Translations under genes and position numbers: made by a program
In this document: positions 11,706-24,400 of the stretch, in pieces
How positions within the stretch are numbered: position 1 is the stretch's first letter
Layout: the number at the start of each line of letters is the position of its first letter
Notes under the pieces: model-generated
Database searches by the model: none
Told to the model about the DNA's origin: nothing
Seen by the model: only the letters and a program-made list of their open reading frames with translations
DNA from: an uncultured Planctomycetaceae bacterium
GTDB lineage: Bacteria > Planctomycetota > Planctomycetia > Planctomycetales > Planctomycetaceae
Reading direction: 5' to 3'
DNA: 64,000 nucleotides
Assembly: GCA_943787265.1 (NCBI GenBank)
Contig: CALSLT010000019.1
Location: forward strand, 124,001-188,000

Positions 11706-14700
11706 ACGATCTCATCTTTCCGCTCAGCGTCAGAGGCTGTTTTGTCAGCGTCTGAGTTCTCTGAATCATCGGCTTCATCGGAAGCTCGGTCGATCATTGT
11801 CTCAAGCGAGTCGTCATCGTCAGCATCGGCTGCGTCCAAAGCCGCGAGGACTGGCAACGGGTCAATGTTCTGCCAGACGGGCATGGTCGAAAGCACGCTT
11901 GCCAACACGTAACCGCCACGCAGCATCCACATGATGTATCCCACCGAGATGCTCGCCGTCGTCGCGACCGCCGTGCCGGTTGCCCATTCAGGTACCGTTC
12001 CGTCGAATTCAAAACTGTCTTCGACTTGTTCGAGGTCCTGGATGAATTCCGTGCTGACCAGGTAGCTCAAGTCTTCGCCATCGAACCGCAGACTGTTTCG
12101 GAAACGCTCACTGGATTCAGTCGATGAAGCGTTTGAATTTGTGGGAGCCAATGTCCTCACATTTACGCTGGTCGCGTCTCGAAGTTCTAATCGCTGCGTT
12201 CCGTCGCCGAAGAAATCACCGTCCGTGCCAGAAACGCTGTACGCACCAGCGAATTCTTCCTCGGCATCTTCGTCCGACGACGTGGCTTCGGGAGAAGCCT
12301 CAGCCTGAGCTGTTTCTACTTCGGGAGTTGAACCTGCAGAGGCAGTCACGGAAAGCGGAGGCTCGGCCGTTGTTTCCGCCGTTTGATCGGCAGTCTCACT
12401 TTCAGAAGCTGATGCGGCTTCGCTTGACTCACTCGATTCAGCGGCCGCCTCGCTCGATGACGGAGGTGGCGGAGCGATTGCCTTGGTGACATTCAGAACG
12501 ACCGTTCGTTGTGGACCGGTTGATGTCCCATCGAATGGCTCATAGACGAATGTGTCGATACCAGTGAATTCGGCGTCCGGTGTGTAAGTGAATCCGCCGT
12601 TTGACAGCAGAACCAGCGAGCCGTTCGCCGGCCCTGAAACCAGCAACGCCGAAATTGCGTCGCCGTCCGGATCGGAATCGTTCGCCAACACGCCCCCGGC
12701 AGGTGGCACGGTCAGTTGTTCTCCGAAGATGACGTACGAATCAGGGGTGCTCGTTGGAGCGTCCGACACCGGGGCCACTACAACGTTGAACGCGGTCGTA
12801 ACGAACGCCCCTTGTGGGTCAGTCGCCCGCACGGCGACGATCGCGTTTCCGTTTGCATTCGGGGCAAACTTCAGAACCAGATTGCCGCCAACGATCGGCG
12901 TTCCACTGAACAATGCAGAGTTCGAGTTCCCAACAATTGAGTAGGACAATGCCGCGGACGGGGTCTCGACGTCGCTGAACGCCGTTTTCAGATTAATGAC
13001 GACATCGGTTGAGTCTTCATTCACCGTGACGTTTGGCAAACCGGTCGTTGTCGGTGCTTCGTTGACGTTGGACACGTTCACGACGACGACTGCGGAATTC
13101 GTCAGCCCGTCGGCATCCTGGAGCTGCACGTTCAGTGTGTAAGTCGGAGTCGTTTCGAAATCCAATGTCGATGGACCTGCCACGGACAACTCGCCGGTCG
13201 CGGCCTTCAGCACGAATGCTCCGTTTGTGTTTCCACTCAGAATCGACCAGATTCGCGTGTCGCCTGCGTCTGGATCCGAGCCGGTGATGATTCCCACGCT
13301 CGTTCCAGACCCCGCATCCTCGTCGACTGAGAAGACTGCGTTGTTGGCAGTAGGAGCTTCGTTCTGATCGGCCAGTGAAATCGTCTCCGCAGCCGTGTCA
13401 AACGCTCCGCCAGCGTCCTGAACTCTGACAGCCAGGTTAAACGTCGGCGTCGTTTCGAAATTCAACGCCGCTGAATTCGCAACCGTAAGCTGACCATTGG
13501 CCGGGTTGATCACAAAGGCTCCCGCCGTGTTTCCTCCGACGATCGCCCAGGTCAGCGGGTCGCCAGCGTCGGGATCGGTCGCGGGAACAGAACCAACGAC
13601 TGCACCGTTGGGAAAGTTTTCCGGAAGTCCAAAGTTAACGTTAATCGCCGTCGGAGTTTCGTTCTGATTGGTAACGCCCACAGAAACATTTGCCGTGTCG
13701 ACAAGCCCGCCGCCATCCCGAGCTTCGACGACCAGATTGAACGACGGCGTCGTTTCGAAATCCAGAATTGAAGTGTTGGCGACAGTCACTTCGCCAGTCG
13801 ATGAGTTAATCGCAAAAACGCCACTCGTATTGCCGCTAAGAATCGACCAGGCAATCGCGTCACCCGAATCGGGGTCCGAGCCGGCAACAACTCCGACACT
13901 TGTCCCGAACGGCGAATTCTCTGGAACGTTGAACGCTGCGTTGCTAGCGGTCGGAGCCTCATTCAGATCATTCAGCGAAATCGCGATGGTTGCCGTGTCG
14001 ACTCCGCCGTTTCCGTCTGCGGCACGCACTGTCAGTGCGTAATTTGGATTTGTTTCGAAGTTAAGTTCCAGCGGCTTTGCAACGCGAACCTCTCCCGATG
14101 TGCTGTTGATCGAGAACGCTCCGTTTGTGTTTCCGCCGATGATCGTCCACGAAACCGAATCACCAGCATCGACATCAGTAGCCGTCGCGGTTGCAACAAG
14201 TGTGTTGAGGGGTGCGTTTTCGCCAACATTGACGTTCTGATCGGCTGCAACCGGGGCGTCGTTCGCTCCGTTAATCAAAATCGTGACCGTCTCCGAGTTT
14301 GAAGCATTGCCGTCGGTCACTGTGTAGGTGAACGTGTCGTTTGCCGACTGCCCCGGTGCGAGACTTTCGAATTGACCATTCGGGGCATAAGTAAACGTGC
14401 CGTCTCCGCGATCGATGACCTCCCCAACCGTGCCGGTTGTGTCGAAGCTTGAAACTGTCAACGACTCGGGGCCTGGGTCACTGTCATTGCTCGGAACGTT
14501 TCCGGTGACAAAGGTTGAGTCCTCGTCAGTTGTGAATCCCAGACCCGAATCAGCATTCGTCGTAGGAGCGACGTTCGAAATCGTGACCGTCGTCGTCGCG
14601 AGGGCGAAGACTCCGTTGTCGCTGCGAACTCTCAACGCCACCGTGCGTGTATCCGGACCGTCGATCGTTGCCGCCGAATAGTTGGTCGTACTGCCACTCG

Positions 14701-17700
14701 CGTCTGCGGAGAACGTGACACCGTCGTAGTTGAAGTCCCAGGCGTATTCGACGATGAAATTGTCGACGTCGTTCGATGCCGAACCATCCAGAGACACATT
14801 GCCGCCTTCCGGCACGGAATACGGACCGCCGGTTACGACGTTTGCTGAGTCATCCTGAGCAGTGACGGTCAGTGTTCGCGTCGCCGTGGCAACGTTTGCG
14901 CCATCGTTGACCGTGAAGCGGAGAACCCGGTTGCCGATGTTCGGATTCTGACTGGAGTTGGAATAAGCCACGCTTCGCAGTGCGGTTTCGTAGGCGGGAA
15001 CCGAAGCCGTACCGGACAGAGTGAGGATTCCTGACGTCGCGTTGTAGCTTCCCGAGATGCCAGACTGATTCGTAAACAGCAGGTCATCCTGCCCGGCCAC
15101 GAATCCGGAGTCGAACCGAATTTCTGCTCCGACTAGGTCAGCGTTCTCCGGATCAGAAACGGTCACTGCCGAATCTACAGAAACTGCTCCGGCGTCTTCC
15201 ATGAACGCAGCCGTTCCGCCAGCAGTCGTCACAACAGGAGATTCGTCGATGTCGGTGATCGTCAACGCGAAGTTCGCCGAATCGTCTGGGGTAGACCCGA
15301 CGAGTGGGTCGTTCACTTCGACCGTCACTGCGTAGCTTTGTTGAGTCTCAAAGTCGAGCGGCGTGCCTGCCTTTAATCGGAGATTGCCTCCGACAATTTC
15401 GAAACTCGCGGCATCCGTTCCGGACAACGTCAGTGAGTTATTGCCCAGCGCGTCGTCTGTCACGGAAACCGAAGCGAGTACGATGGCCGATGATGTATCA
15501 GCATTTTCAGCTAGCGAGTCGGACGTCTGGCTGAGCGAAACACTCGGAGCCTCGTTCACATCGGATACAGAAATGACAAACGGCTTATCGAACGAAGCCG
15601 TTCCCGAATCGGTAGTCGTAATCGTTAGAGCAACGGTCGGTTCGGTTTCAAAGTCCAGGCTCTGGCCGGTCTTCAGTTTCAGTTGACTGGCCACGATCTC
15701 GAATCGCGAATCGCTCACGCTGTAGGTGTGATTGTCGCCGAAGTCGACGTCCGTTGTCGTGAGGATTCCGATGACCGCCCCCACAGCGTTCTCAGCGACA
15801 CTTGTGTTGTCCAGAGAAATGTCTGTCGGCTGATCGTTCACTCCATCAATCGTGACTGTGACCGGGATGCCCGTTGCAGTACCACCGTCGTCGTCACTCA
15901 CGGTGTACGTGAACGTGTCTGTCGTACTTTGCCCTGCGCCCAGGGTTTCGAATTGACCGTTCGGGTCGTAGTCGAACGATTTGTTGTCATCGTTAATCGT
16001 CACCAGTCCGGTTGTTCCCGTGTTGTCGACACTGGTGATTGTCAATGGGTCGTTGATTCCGGCGGGGTCAGTGTCGTTGGCCGTTGCGTCATCGCTTGTA
16101 AACGCGTTTCCCTCATTCGTCGTGAACGCTGGTCCGGAATCCGCGTTGCCGGTCGGGATCACATTGTTGACCGTCAACGTCGTTGTTGTGGTGGCCACTC
16201 CGCCGTTTCCATCATCGACCTGCAACCCGATCGTGAAAACGCCATCGTCCGCGATTCCGAAGGTGAGCAGCGTCGCCCAAGCGACGTTCGGACTTTCAAT
16301 TGCCGGTTCGCCGGCTTCACCAAAATTTCCGTCGTTGTCGAGATCCCAGGCGAATGTCAGCGGATCGGAATCTGGATCGCCCGAAGCAGCACCACTTAGA
16401 CTTACTGGGCCTCCTTCGTTGATGACGTAAGGGCCGCCCGCGTTGGCGATTGGATCGTTGTTCGGTGGTTCGACGACCGTTACCTGATGCTCAGGCAAAA
16501 ATTCGATGAACGCCGGTCCGATCAGTCCACCTTCTCCCGGAGCAACGTACAGATCGATAAATCCGCCGGTCGTGCCATCGTATCGGTGGATGGCTGCGTT
16601 TTGATGATCGGCGACGTAGAGATTCCCGTCGGGGCCGAATGCCAACCCTGAACTTCGGTCAAGACCTCCGCTTCCCGATGAAACGAATTCGTCGATAAAC
16701 GTTCCAGTCGTGCCGTCATAGCGAAGCACGTTGTCCGTGTTCAAACTGGCGACGTAAAGGTTGCCATCGGGGCCAAATACCATCTCTTCTGCAGCGTCGA
16801 GACCTCCAGAACCGGCCGCGACAAACTGGTCGATGAACGCTCCAGTCGAACCATCAAATCGGAGTACATTGCTGGCGGTGTAGCTGTTGACGTAGAGGTT
16901 GCCGTCCGGACCAAATATCAGCCCGTTTGGATTGACGAGCCCTCCGCTGCCGGCAGTGACGAAGTCGTCAATGTACGCCCCTGTTCCGCCAGCGAACCGC
17001 ATGATTCGACCGTTAAAGTAGTCTGCAACGTAAAGGTTGCCGTCAGCTCCAAACGCCAGCCCATCGGCACCGAGAAGCCCGGCAGTGCCAGCAGGCACGA
17101 ACATGTCGATGAATGCGCCCGTTGTTGCGTTGTATCGAAGAATGTCCTGCGATGTTTCACCGCTGACGTAGAGGTTTCCATCCGGGCCGACGATGGCGTC
17201 AATCGGGTCGTTCAGCCCTTCGGACGTAGCAAACTCCTGAAGGAACGATCCCGTTGTCGCGGCAAAACGAAATACACTGTCGGCGGAATACGCAGCGACA
17301 ATTAATTCGTTCTGCAGAAACGTGCCGTCTTCATCCGTCGCCGACGCCAGGACGTTGTATGTAAAACCTGCGTTCGCATAGGTGTGAGCCACCGATGCCG
17401 GATTGCCCGCGAATGTTTCGATGCTGCCGTCGCCCCAGTTGATTGTCCAACTGGTGATTGTGTCTTCGCCCGGATCCATCGCCGACAGGTTCAGTGTGTA
17501 GCTGCCGCCAGCGGTTACCGATCCTGTTCCCGTCGTGCTGATTGTTGGCGCGACATTGTTGACCGTCAGTGTCGTGGTTGTGGTGTTGATGCCGCCTCGG
17601 CCGTCGTCGACTTTCAGACCGATCGTGTAAACGCCGTCGTCATCGATGCCGTAAGTTTGCAGAGTGGCCCAATCGACAGACCGAGTTTCAGTCGTCGGCT

Positions 17701-20700
17701 CGCCGAGTTCTCCAAAGTTGCCGTCGTTGTCCAGGTCCCAGGCAAACGTCAGCAGATCAGTGTCCGGGTCGCTCGATACGCTGCCGTTCAGATTGACGTT
17801 ACCACCTTCGTCAATCGTGTAAGGTCCTCCGGCGTTGGCAGTCGGAGTCGAGTTCGGTGGCGTGGCTGTACCAAACTGTCTGGCAAAAACTCCTGACGAA
17901 TCGCCAGGACCTTGCCCGGACCAGACAACGACGAAATTGTCGGAGTCGAGCATCGTTAACGACACCTTGTCCTGTGTGCCCGACGTCGTCTGGTTGACTG
18001 CGGTCTCGCCGCCAATCTTCGTGAAGCTGGAATCGTACTTCTGATACATCACTCCAGAAGAATCAACAAACCCCGCCCCTTCCCAGGCAACGATGTGGTT
18101 ACCGGATGCGTCAACGTCGATGGAAGGGTTGGCCTGATCGCCGAGAATCTGCGAGTTCACTGTGTCGGCACCAGTCAACGCCGAGCCGCCGAAATCAAAC
18201 GCACGGCGGTAGACACCGCGTCCGAACAGACCACTGGTTTCCCGCCAGACAACGTAAGCTCGCCCTGAATCATCAATGGCAACATCGGCCTGTCCGGCAG
18301 AGGAGCCGCTATCCACGTTGAACTGCGAACCGCTGCCGCCCGTGCCGTCGGCTTCGTAGGTTCTGGTGTGAACACCGCTACTATCGTCCCACACGACGAC
18401 AAACTGGCCCGACGCATTCATCGCGACCGACGGTTCACTCTGACCGCCGCTTGTCGAACTGTTGACTCGGAATTCGGCCCCCTGTTTTGAGCCGCTTGAA
18501 TTAAAGCGCTGAGCAAAGATTCCTGAGCTGTCGCCCGGGCCATTGCCTTCCCACACAACAACGAAATTTCCGGTAGCGTCCATCGCGACGGCGGAGTTGT
18601 CCTGGTCACCGCTGGTGGTCGTGTTGACGGTAAATTCGCTGCCGTTGAATGTGCCGTCAGCGTTAAAGCGTCTGGCGCGGACGCCAGGTCCACTGACGTC
18701 GTTGGTCCACGCAACGACTCCGCGTCCTGAATCGTCGACAGCCACGGTCGCGTGATACTGATTGTTGGTCGTCGTTTCGTTGACCTGGCGTTCGCTGCCG
18801 ATTGGATTGCCCGCCGCGTCGAACCGCTGCATCCGCACGCCGAAGCCGTTTCCGTCGCTGCCAGAGCTCTGATCGGACGACCAGACGACGACGTATTCAC
18901 CGTTCGGAGCAATCGCGACCGCTCGCGTGCTGCCTCGGTCTTCGCCACTGGTTTCCTGAGTGTTATTCGCCGTGCCGTTGACGCGGAACTCAGACGTTGC
19001 AGTGAGCAGAGTGGCCTCGGCCTCGAACGCTCCGATGTCCGGATTGGAATCGCGGGTCACTCCTCGTTGATCGGTTGTCGGAGCCCCGGTTGTCGTTCCG
19101 GCATTGATGGCCGGGCTGCCTGCCTGCAAGGCGTGAGTCTCGGTTGTGCCACCGTTGAGCGACAAAGTCGGATTGATTTGCGGATCAACATTCGACTGGT
19201 CGCCCGTGCCGCTCAGTCCTGCCGTCCCATCGCTGTCAATGTTGAACCCGAGCGACGTCAGCGTGCCGCCGTTGTTTGTCGAAACGTTGTCTGCCTGCGA
19301 GTCGAACTGTGTGTTGCTTCCCAGAATCGAATTACGCAGCGAGACGTTTCCGTTTGAACCGTGGATGTAGAGCCCGGCTCCGTCGTTCGCCATGTTGTAG
19401 GCGATGGTTGAATTAGTGACGGTTCCCACGCGGTCCGTCCAGACTCCACCGCCTTCGCCCGCCGCCACGTTGCCGCTGATCGTCACGTTGACCAATGAAA
19501 AGTTCGAGCCGCCGCCGGTTTGATAAATCCCTGCCCCGTCGCCGGCCGCGTTTCCACTTACGGTAACGCGAGTCAGCATCGTCACGCCTTCGGCTCGAAG
19601 CCCGCCGCCCGACGTGACAGCCGAGTTTCCAAGGATTGCTACGTTCGTCAGTGTGACCGGATCGTTGCCTGCATGAATGGCTCCGCCCTCTCGCCCCGAC
19701 GCATTCCCCGTGAAAATCACCCGAGTGGCCGTGAACGATCCTGCATCCAGAGCCTGGACTCCGGCACCGTCCAGCCCTGAAGCAGTTGAACCACCAGCCA
19801 CTGTAAAATCTTCAATCGTAAAGTTCGAATTGTCGCGAACTTCGAAAACGCGATCGATGCCGTTGGCATTGATGATTGTCAGGTGCTGGCCGGCTCCGAC
19901 GATCGTGACGTCCTGCTTAATGTCGAGGTCACCTGTGTCCGAGTCGTTTTCGCCCGTCCCGCCGATCGCCAGTGTGTACGTGCCGGCCGACAGGCTGATC
20001 GTGTCGCCGCCCGAGCCCATGTTTGATTGAATGATCGCTTCGCGCAGAGATGTCAGGCCATCGCCGCTGTCAACGACATCGTCCGTCGTTGTGACATTGA
20101 TGACGGCCAACTTGCCAACCCACTCCTGCTGAGTCTGCGCGGTGAAAACGACGTCTGATTCTATACGACCGGTTTCGTATTCCAGTTCCCAGTCGCCACC
20201 GAACGTTGCATGCCCGGTATCGTCCGTGCTGGCCGCGACGTCGGCTCCGGTCAGCGCGGCGACCGAGTGAACCAGCATCTCGCCGCGAGTGTTCGAAGCC
20301 AGATCGCACCCGTAAAACAGCAGGTCACCGTCCGAGCTGAAGGCGTTTCCCCAGCCAGCGATCGCGCCGGCGTAGCCGTCCAGCGAACCGATTCGCAGCC
20401 ACGTTCCACCCAGCTTTACCGCACCGCTTTCTCCGTGGCTCACAATGTGGACGGCGTCGAGGTCCGAGTATCGCTCCAGCGTCTCGGCAATCTGATCAAC
20501 ACCGTCGCTGTGCGAATCCAGGATGAAGAAGTCGATCGGTCGTCCGGCGTCGCGCTGAGTCTGCAGGTCCGCAACCAATTCTTCAAAATCGGCGGCATCC
20601 CTATCAACGAAGATTACTTCGGTCGCAGCTTGTTCGATTGGCGCGGTCGATTCGAAATCTGACTCGAGTCGATCGAATTTCAAATCGATCGTGGATGTCA

Positions 20701-20956
20701 GGTCGTCCAGTCGTAATGCCTGTTCTTCCGGAACGGTGGATCGGTCAGCCGTTGCAGTTTGAGGCGTTGCTACCGGAGCCGTCTGGAACAGACCGTCGGA
20801 CCGTGCGTCCAGTGGCGAGGCGACTTCAGCCGACTCTGCCGCCGGGACCGAATCGACCATCACGGCTGCGGGGCTTGCACTCAGCAGAATCCGATCTTCC
20901 AGTTCGCTCAGATCCAGCAGGTGCGTGACAGTTCCGTCGGCCGACTTCGCGAGCAC
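11702..20956 (-). CDS. Giant multidomain surface protein (LEPR-XLL, DUF4347, PKD, cadherin-like, C-terminal anchor)
   Basis: A 3084-residue protein, probably a cell-surface adhesin. GTG start at 20956 with no clear Shine-Dalgarno; an in-frame stop lies about 11 codons upstream. Approximate order: LEPR-XLL-type motif LEDRILLSA (19-27); DUF4347 (114-270, with HG at 174-175 and GC at 216-217); a CSLREA-like opening and parallel beta-helix region (290-640); repeats of the type VVVW...GVFAQRF (650-1030); PKD (1030-1140); NHL-like six-bladed propeller repeats GPDGNLYV (1220-1485); PKD (1505-1600); VCBS/cadherin-like modules (1605-1930); PKD (2040-2130); five cadherin-like repeats with NFETTP (2230-2640); a tandem-95-like module (2740-2822); a Ser/Glu/Ala-rich stretch; and a hydrophobic C-terminal segment (about 2999-3024, SVGYIMWMLRGGYVLASVL) with an acidic tail. 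There is no cleavable Sec signal. The divergent exporter-like operon and the overlapping kinase gene make it the probable cargo of that system, by inference. Confidence 0.9.
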
Positions 20957-21434
20957 GTTGCGAAGCTGGTCGATCGCCGCCGCAGCCTACAATCGCGCTT
21001 TCTGATGGAAGGAGTGCAGCCGCATCGGAGCCTGTCACAAAAGGAAGTCTGCGCAGAATTAAACGACTTGCAATTCTGCGCTGATTCCCGACTCGGGCCG
21101 CAAATCAGCGGTCATTCCCCTCGAAATACCCACATCCGAACTGTGCGATGTCGCAAAAGTACGATTAGGTAACTTGCAAGCCCTATGGATAATTCGGTCC
21201 AGGTTGCCGAATTCGACGATTGTTCGGATCAGCCAATTCGAGCCGGGCTGCCAGGGTTTTCCGGATTTATTGATTCTGCGGTCTCGAACGGCTGGCGAGC
21301 AAATACCTCCGTTGCCGATCAGACCAGAGACCGTTCATAGGATGCGCGTCGCCTGTTGTGGCGACGGCCTCTGAGCCTGGAACCGTCAACTCGTCGGCCA
21401 CTCAGGACTCAACCGAATCGGAATTCACCGGGCA
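20957..21434. promoter_or_regulatory. Divergent intergenic region between giant adhesin and exporter-like operon
   Basis: Gene-free 478 bp that must hold the promoters for both the minus-strand adhesin/kinase unit and the plus-strand TolC/SecA-like/adaptor operon. It contains a perfect inverted repeat at 21051-21081 (listed separately) and a 7-bp hairpin at 21347-21366 about 70 nt before the TolC-type gene. I cannot assign -35/-10 boxes with confidence. Confidence 0.6.
21051..21081. promoter_or_regulatory. Perfect 10-bp inverted repeat, candidate operator
   Basis: GCGCAGAATT (21051-21060) and AATTCTGCGC (21072-21081) are exact inverted copies separated by 11 nt. The site lies 95 nt upstream of the adhesin start. 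The arms are AT-rich at the inner ends and no T-tract follows, so a dimeric regulator site is more likely than a terminator. Confidence 0.5.
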
Positions 21435-24400
21435 ATGAAGTTTCGCACCACGACAATCTGGGTCGCTCTGGTTTCGACAGGCATGCTGTGCCTGGCGGTC
21501 GGTGCTGTACGGATTCCGCGAAAGCCCAAACCGGCTCCTGAACGGCGGACGACGGACCAGAGTGGCGAACCCGCATCGGTTCCAGTCATCCCAATGCGCG
21601 TTGCGTCGCCTGCTGCCACGAACGTAACAAACTCGGGAGTTGCGACTCGGAGCTCGGTGCAACCTCAGCCGCCGTACCAAACGCAGAGACAACAGGCACT
21701 GCCACCGCGACAGCAGCGGATCGAGAACTTTGATCGCCGACCACCTGCCGAGCGAGTTGCTCAATCCAGATTTGGTGCTGTCGGTAACTTTGTGACAGCC
21801 CCCGCAGGTGTCCCCTCCGTCGACCAAAGCCAGCAGCAACGCGGCTATCAGGAACCCGAGGCGTGGCCGTTCCACAGGAAATCTACCAGCGGATCAGGAC
21901 ACGCGACGCAGACATGGTCCACGCAAGAGCCTGCCTCACCAGCACCGCCCAATTCTCAAAACAAACCTCGAGTTGACGACTGGCCTTACCGGCGATCATC
22001 CGCCGCAGCGGTCAACACCGGAACATCTCAAGGGGTGAATCCTAACGCACCAGCTAACTGGCCGACTCCCGCGGCAACGTCGACGGCATCGCAATCGGTT
22101 GTTGCACCTGTCGAGCAGTTTCCAACGAACACTTCGGTTGACGCGTTCAATCAGAGCCCAGACTTCGCCGTCGAGCAGCAACGGACGCCGCAATTCCAGG
22201 TGCCGGCCGGCCACGGTCCGACGTCAAACGATCTGCTGAACCCGGCACTTGCCTTTGGCGGCACTTCGAACAACGGATCAAACTTTCAACCGCAACATTC
22301 ACAGCAGACGACGTCGGGATCATCTTACGCGCCAGCTCAACCGCTGAATCAGCCAGCAATTGCAAACGATTTCGAGATTACACAGCCGCAGAACTCGCTA
22401 AATCGGATGACGGATCCATTCGCGAATCTTTCATCGTTGCCGGCAAGTGGTTCGGTCGCCGCGACGCCAGCGCACTCGCCAGTTGCGACGCCTGCTCCTG
22501 CCAGTTCGTCATCGCTTGCAAACCTTCCGGCACCGACACCTTCACCAGAGCAATCGCAGAACCTCCTGAAGGCGGGACACGCTGGCGCCGACAACCGAGT
22601 TATTCAGGCATATGCCGAGTCCGTGACGCCTCGCAACTACGTAACCGTAGGGCAATGGTCTGGGCCTCAGAACCGACCGGTTCAGTCGATTCAGCGAGTC
22701 AGTTTCGATGCCTGTCCGGACTGCGAGGACGTCAGTCGAGTTCCGGCAGAATCTTTGATCAATCCTTACGTCGCGAGAGCAACCAACTATCCGGAGCGAT
22801 CACCGCTGCCTATCAGCGAAGGCCAGCTTGTCGAGTTGCCGCGAGACTACGCTCCGTGGTGGGAAGAGGTCATCAACAAACCGTTGCGGGCGGCTCCGTC
22901 GACTCGTCCCGTCAATGTCGAATCGCTCATCCTGGAAGCGATCGAGCACTCGCCGCAGGTGACTGCCTTCCGCATCGATCCGATCATTCGTGAAACTCAG
23001 ATTCTCGAAGAAGCGGCCGAGTTCGACTGGCAGACATTCCTTGAAACAAGGTTTGACGACAGCAACGACCCGATTGGAAACTCGTTGACGACTGGTGACA
23101 ACTCAGATCGCTTTGAAGACCGAAACTTCAGCAGCCGACTGGGTGTTGAAAAACGCATGGCCCAGGGCGGAACGCTGGACGTCACGCAAAGTTTTGGTTT
23201 GCAGGACAACAACTCAACGTTCTTCACTCCTCGCGATCAGGGAACGTCGCGGCTCGAATTGAACTTCACTCAGCCACTACTTCGAGGGGCGGGGCAGACG
23301 TACAACGAGAGTCGCACGATTCTGGCGATGCTGGATCATCAGATTTCGGAAGATGACTTGCAGGACAGCCTGCAGGATCATCTGCTGGAAGTTTACACGA
23401 CCTACTGGAATCTCTATCGAGCCCGCGCCATCCGCCTGCAGAAAGAACGTCTGCTTCGGAGGGCGATTGAAGTTGAGCAAAAACTTACGGCCCGGCAGGG
23501 CATCGACTCAGTCAGGCGACAAGTGCTGCGTGCCCGCGCGGCAATTGCCAGTCGGCGGTCGGAAATTGCACGAGCTGACATGGAAGTTCGCAATTCGGAA
23601 TCACGGCTTCGGTTGCTGGTGAACTCGCCCGGCTTGAAACACAGCACTGTGGTTGAGCTGCTTCCGGTTGAAGCTCCGATGTCAGAATACCTGACGGTGT
23701 CGATGCGAGGGTCGGTGGAAACCGCGTTGCAGAACCGCCCGGACGTTCGGCGTGCCATTTCGCAAATGAAAGAGACAGCAGTTCGTCTCGAAGTATCGAA
23801 GAATGAACTTCTACCAAAGCTTGACTTCGTCGTTGGGACTTACGTTGCGGGGCTGCGAGGTAAGAGTCAGATCGACACTGCCTGGACAAACCAGTTTCGA
23901 GACGGTCGACCAGGCTACACGGTTGGCATGATGCTTCAGTATCCGCTTGGCAATCGAGCCGCTAAAGCACGATACGCCAAACGCGAGTGGGAAGTGGCAA
24001 AGACTCTGAAAGAGTTTGAAGCCTCCGTTGAATCCAGCATGTCTCAAGTTGAACTGGCTGTTCGAGAATTCGAAACGTCGTACCAGGAAATGCTCAGCCG
24101 CTTCCAGTCGATGATCGCTGCGGACACCGAAGCCAACTATCTGCTGGAACGCTGGCGTCTGTTGCCCGGCAATGACCAGACGACGAGTTTCCTGCTGGAA
24201 GATTTGCTCGACGCTCAAGAACGCGTCGCGGTGGAAGAACAGGATTTCGTCGAAGCCCAAGTCGCATACGTTCTCTCGGTAGTTCGTCTGAAGCGAGCAT
24301 CCGGGATTCTGTTGAGCTGCGACTGCGGAAACTCACCGGTCTCATTCATGACTCCGGCACCGCGCGGTCTTGCTCAGCCAAAACCACTGCCCCGCCCAGT

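Noticed and set aside
15683..16399. 238-codon plus-strand frame antisense to the giant adhesin, and similar ones at 49719-50423 on the other strand
   Set aside because: They follow from the codon pattern of repetitive Asp/Gly/Thr-rich genes (no stops opposite GAC/ACC-type codons) and carry no domain signature.
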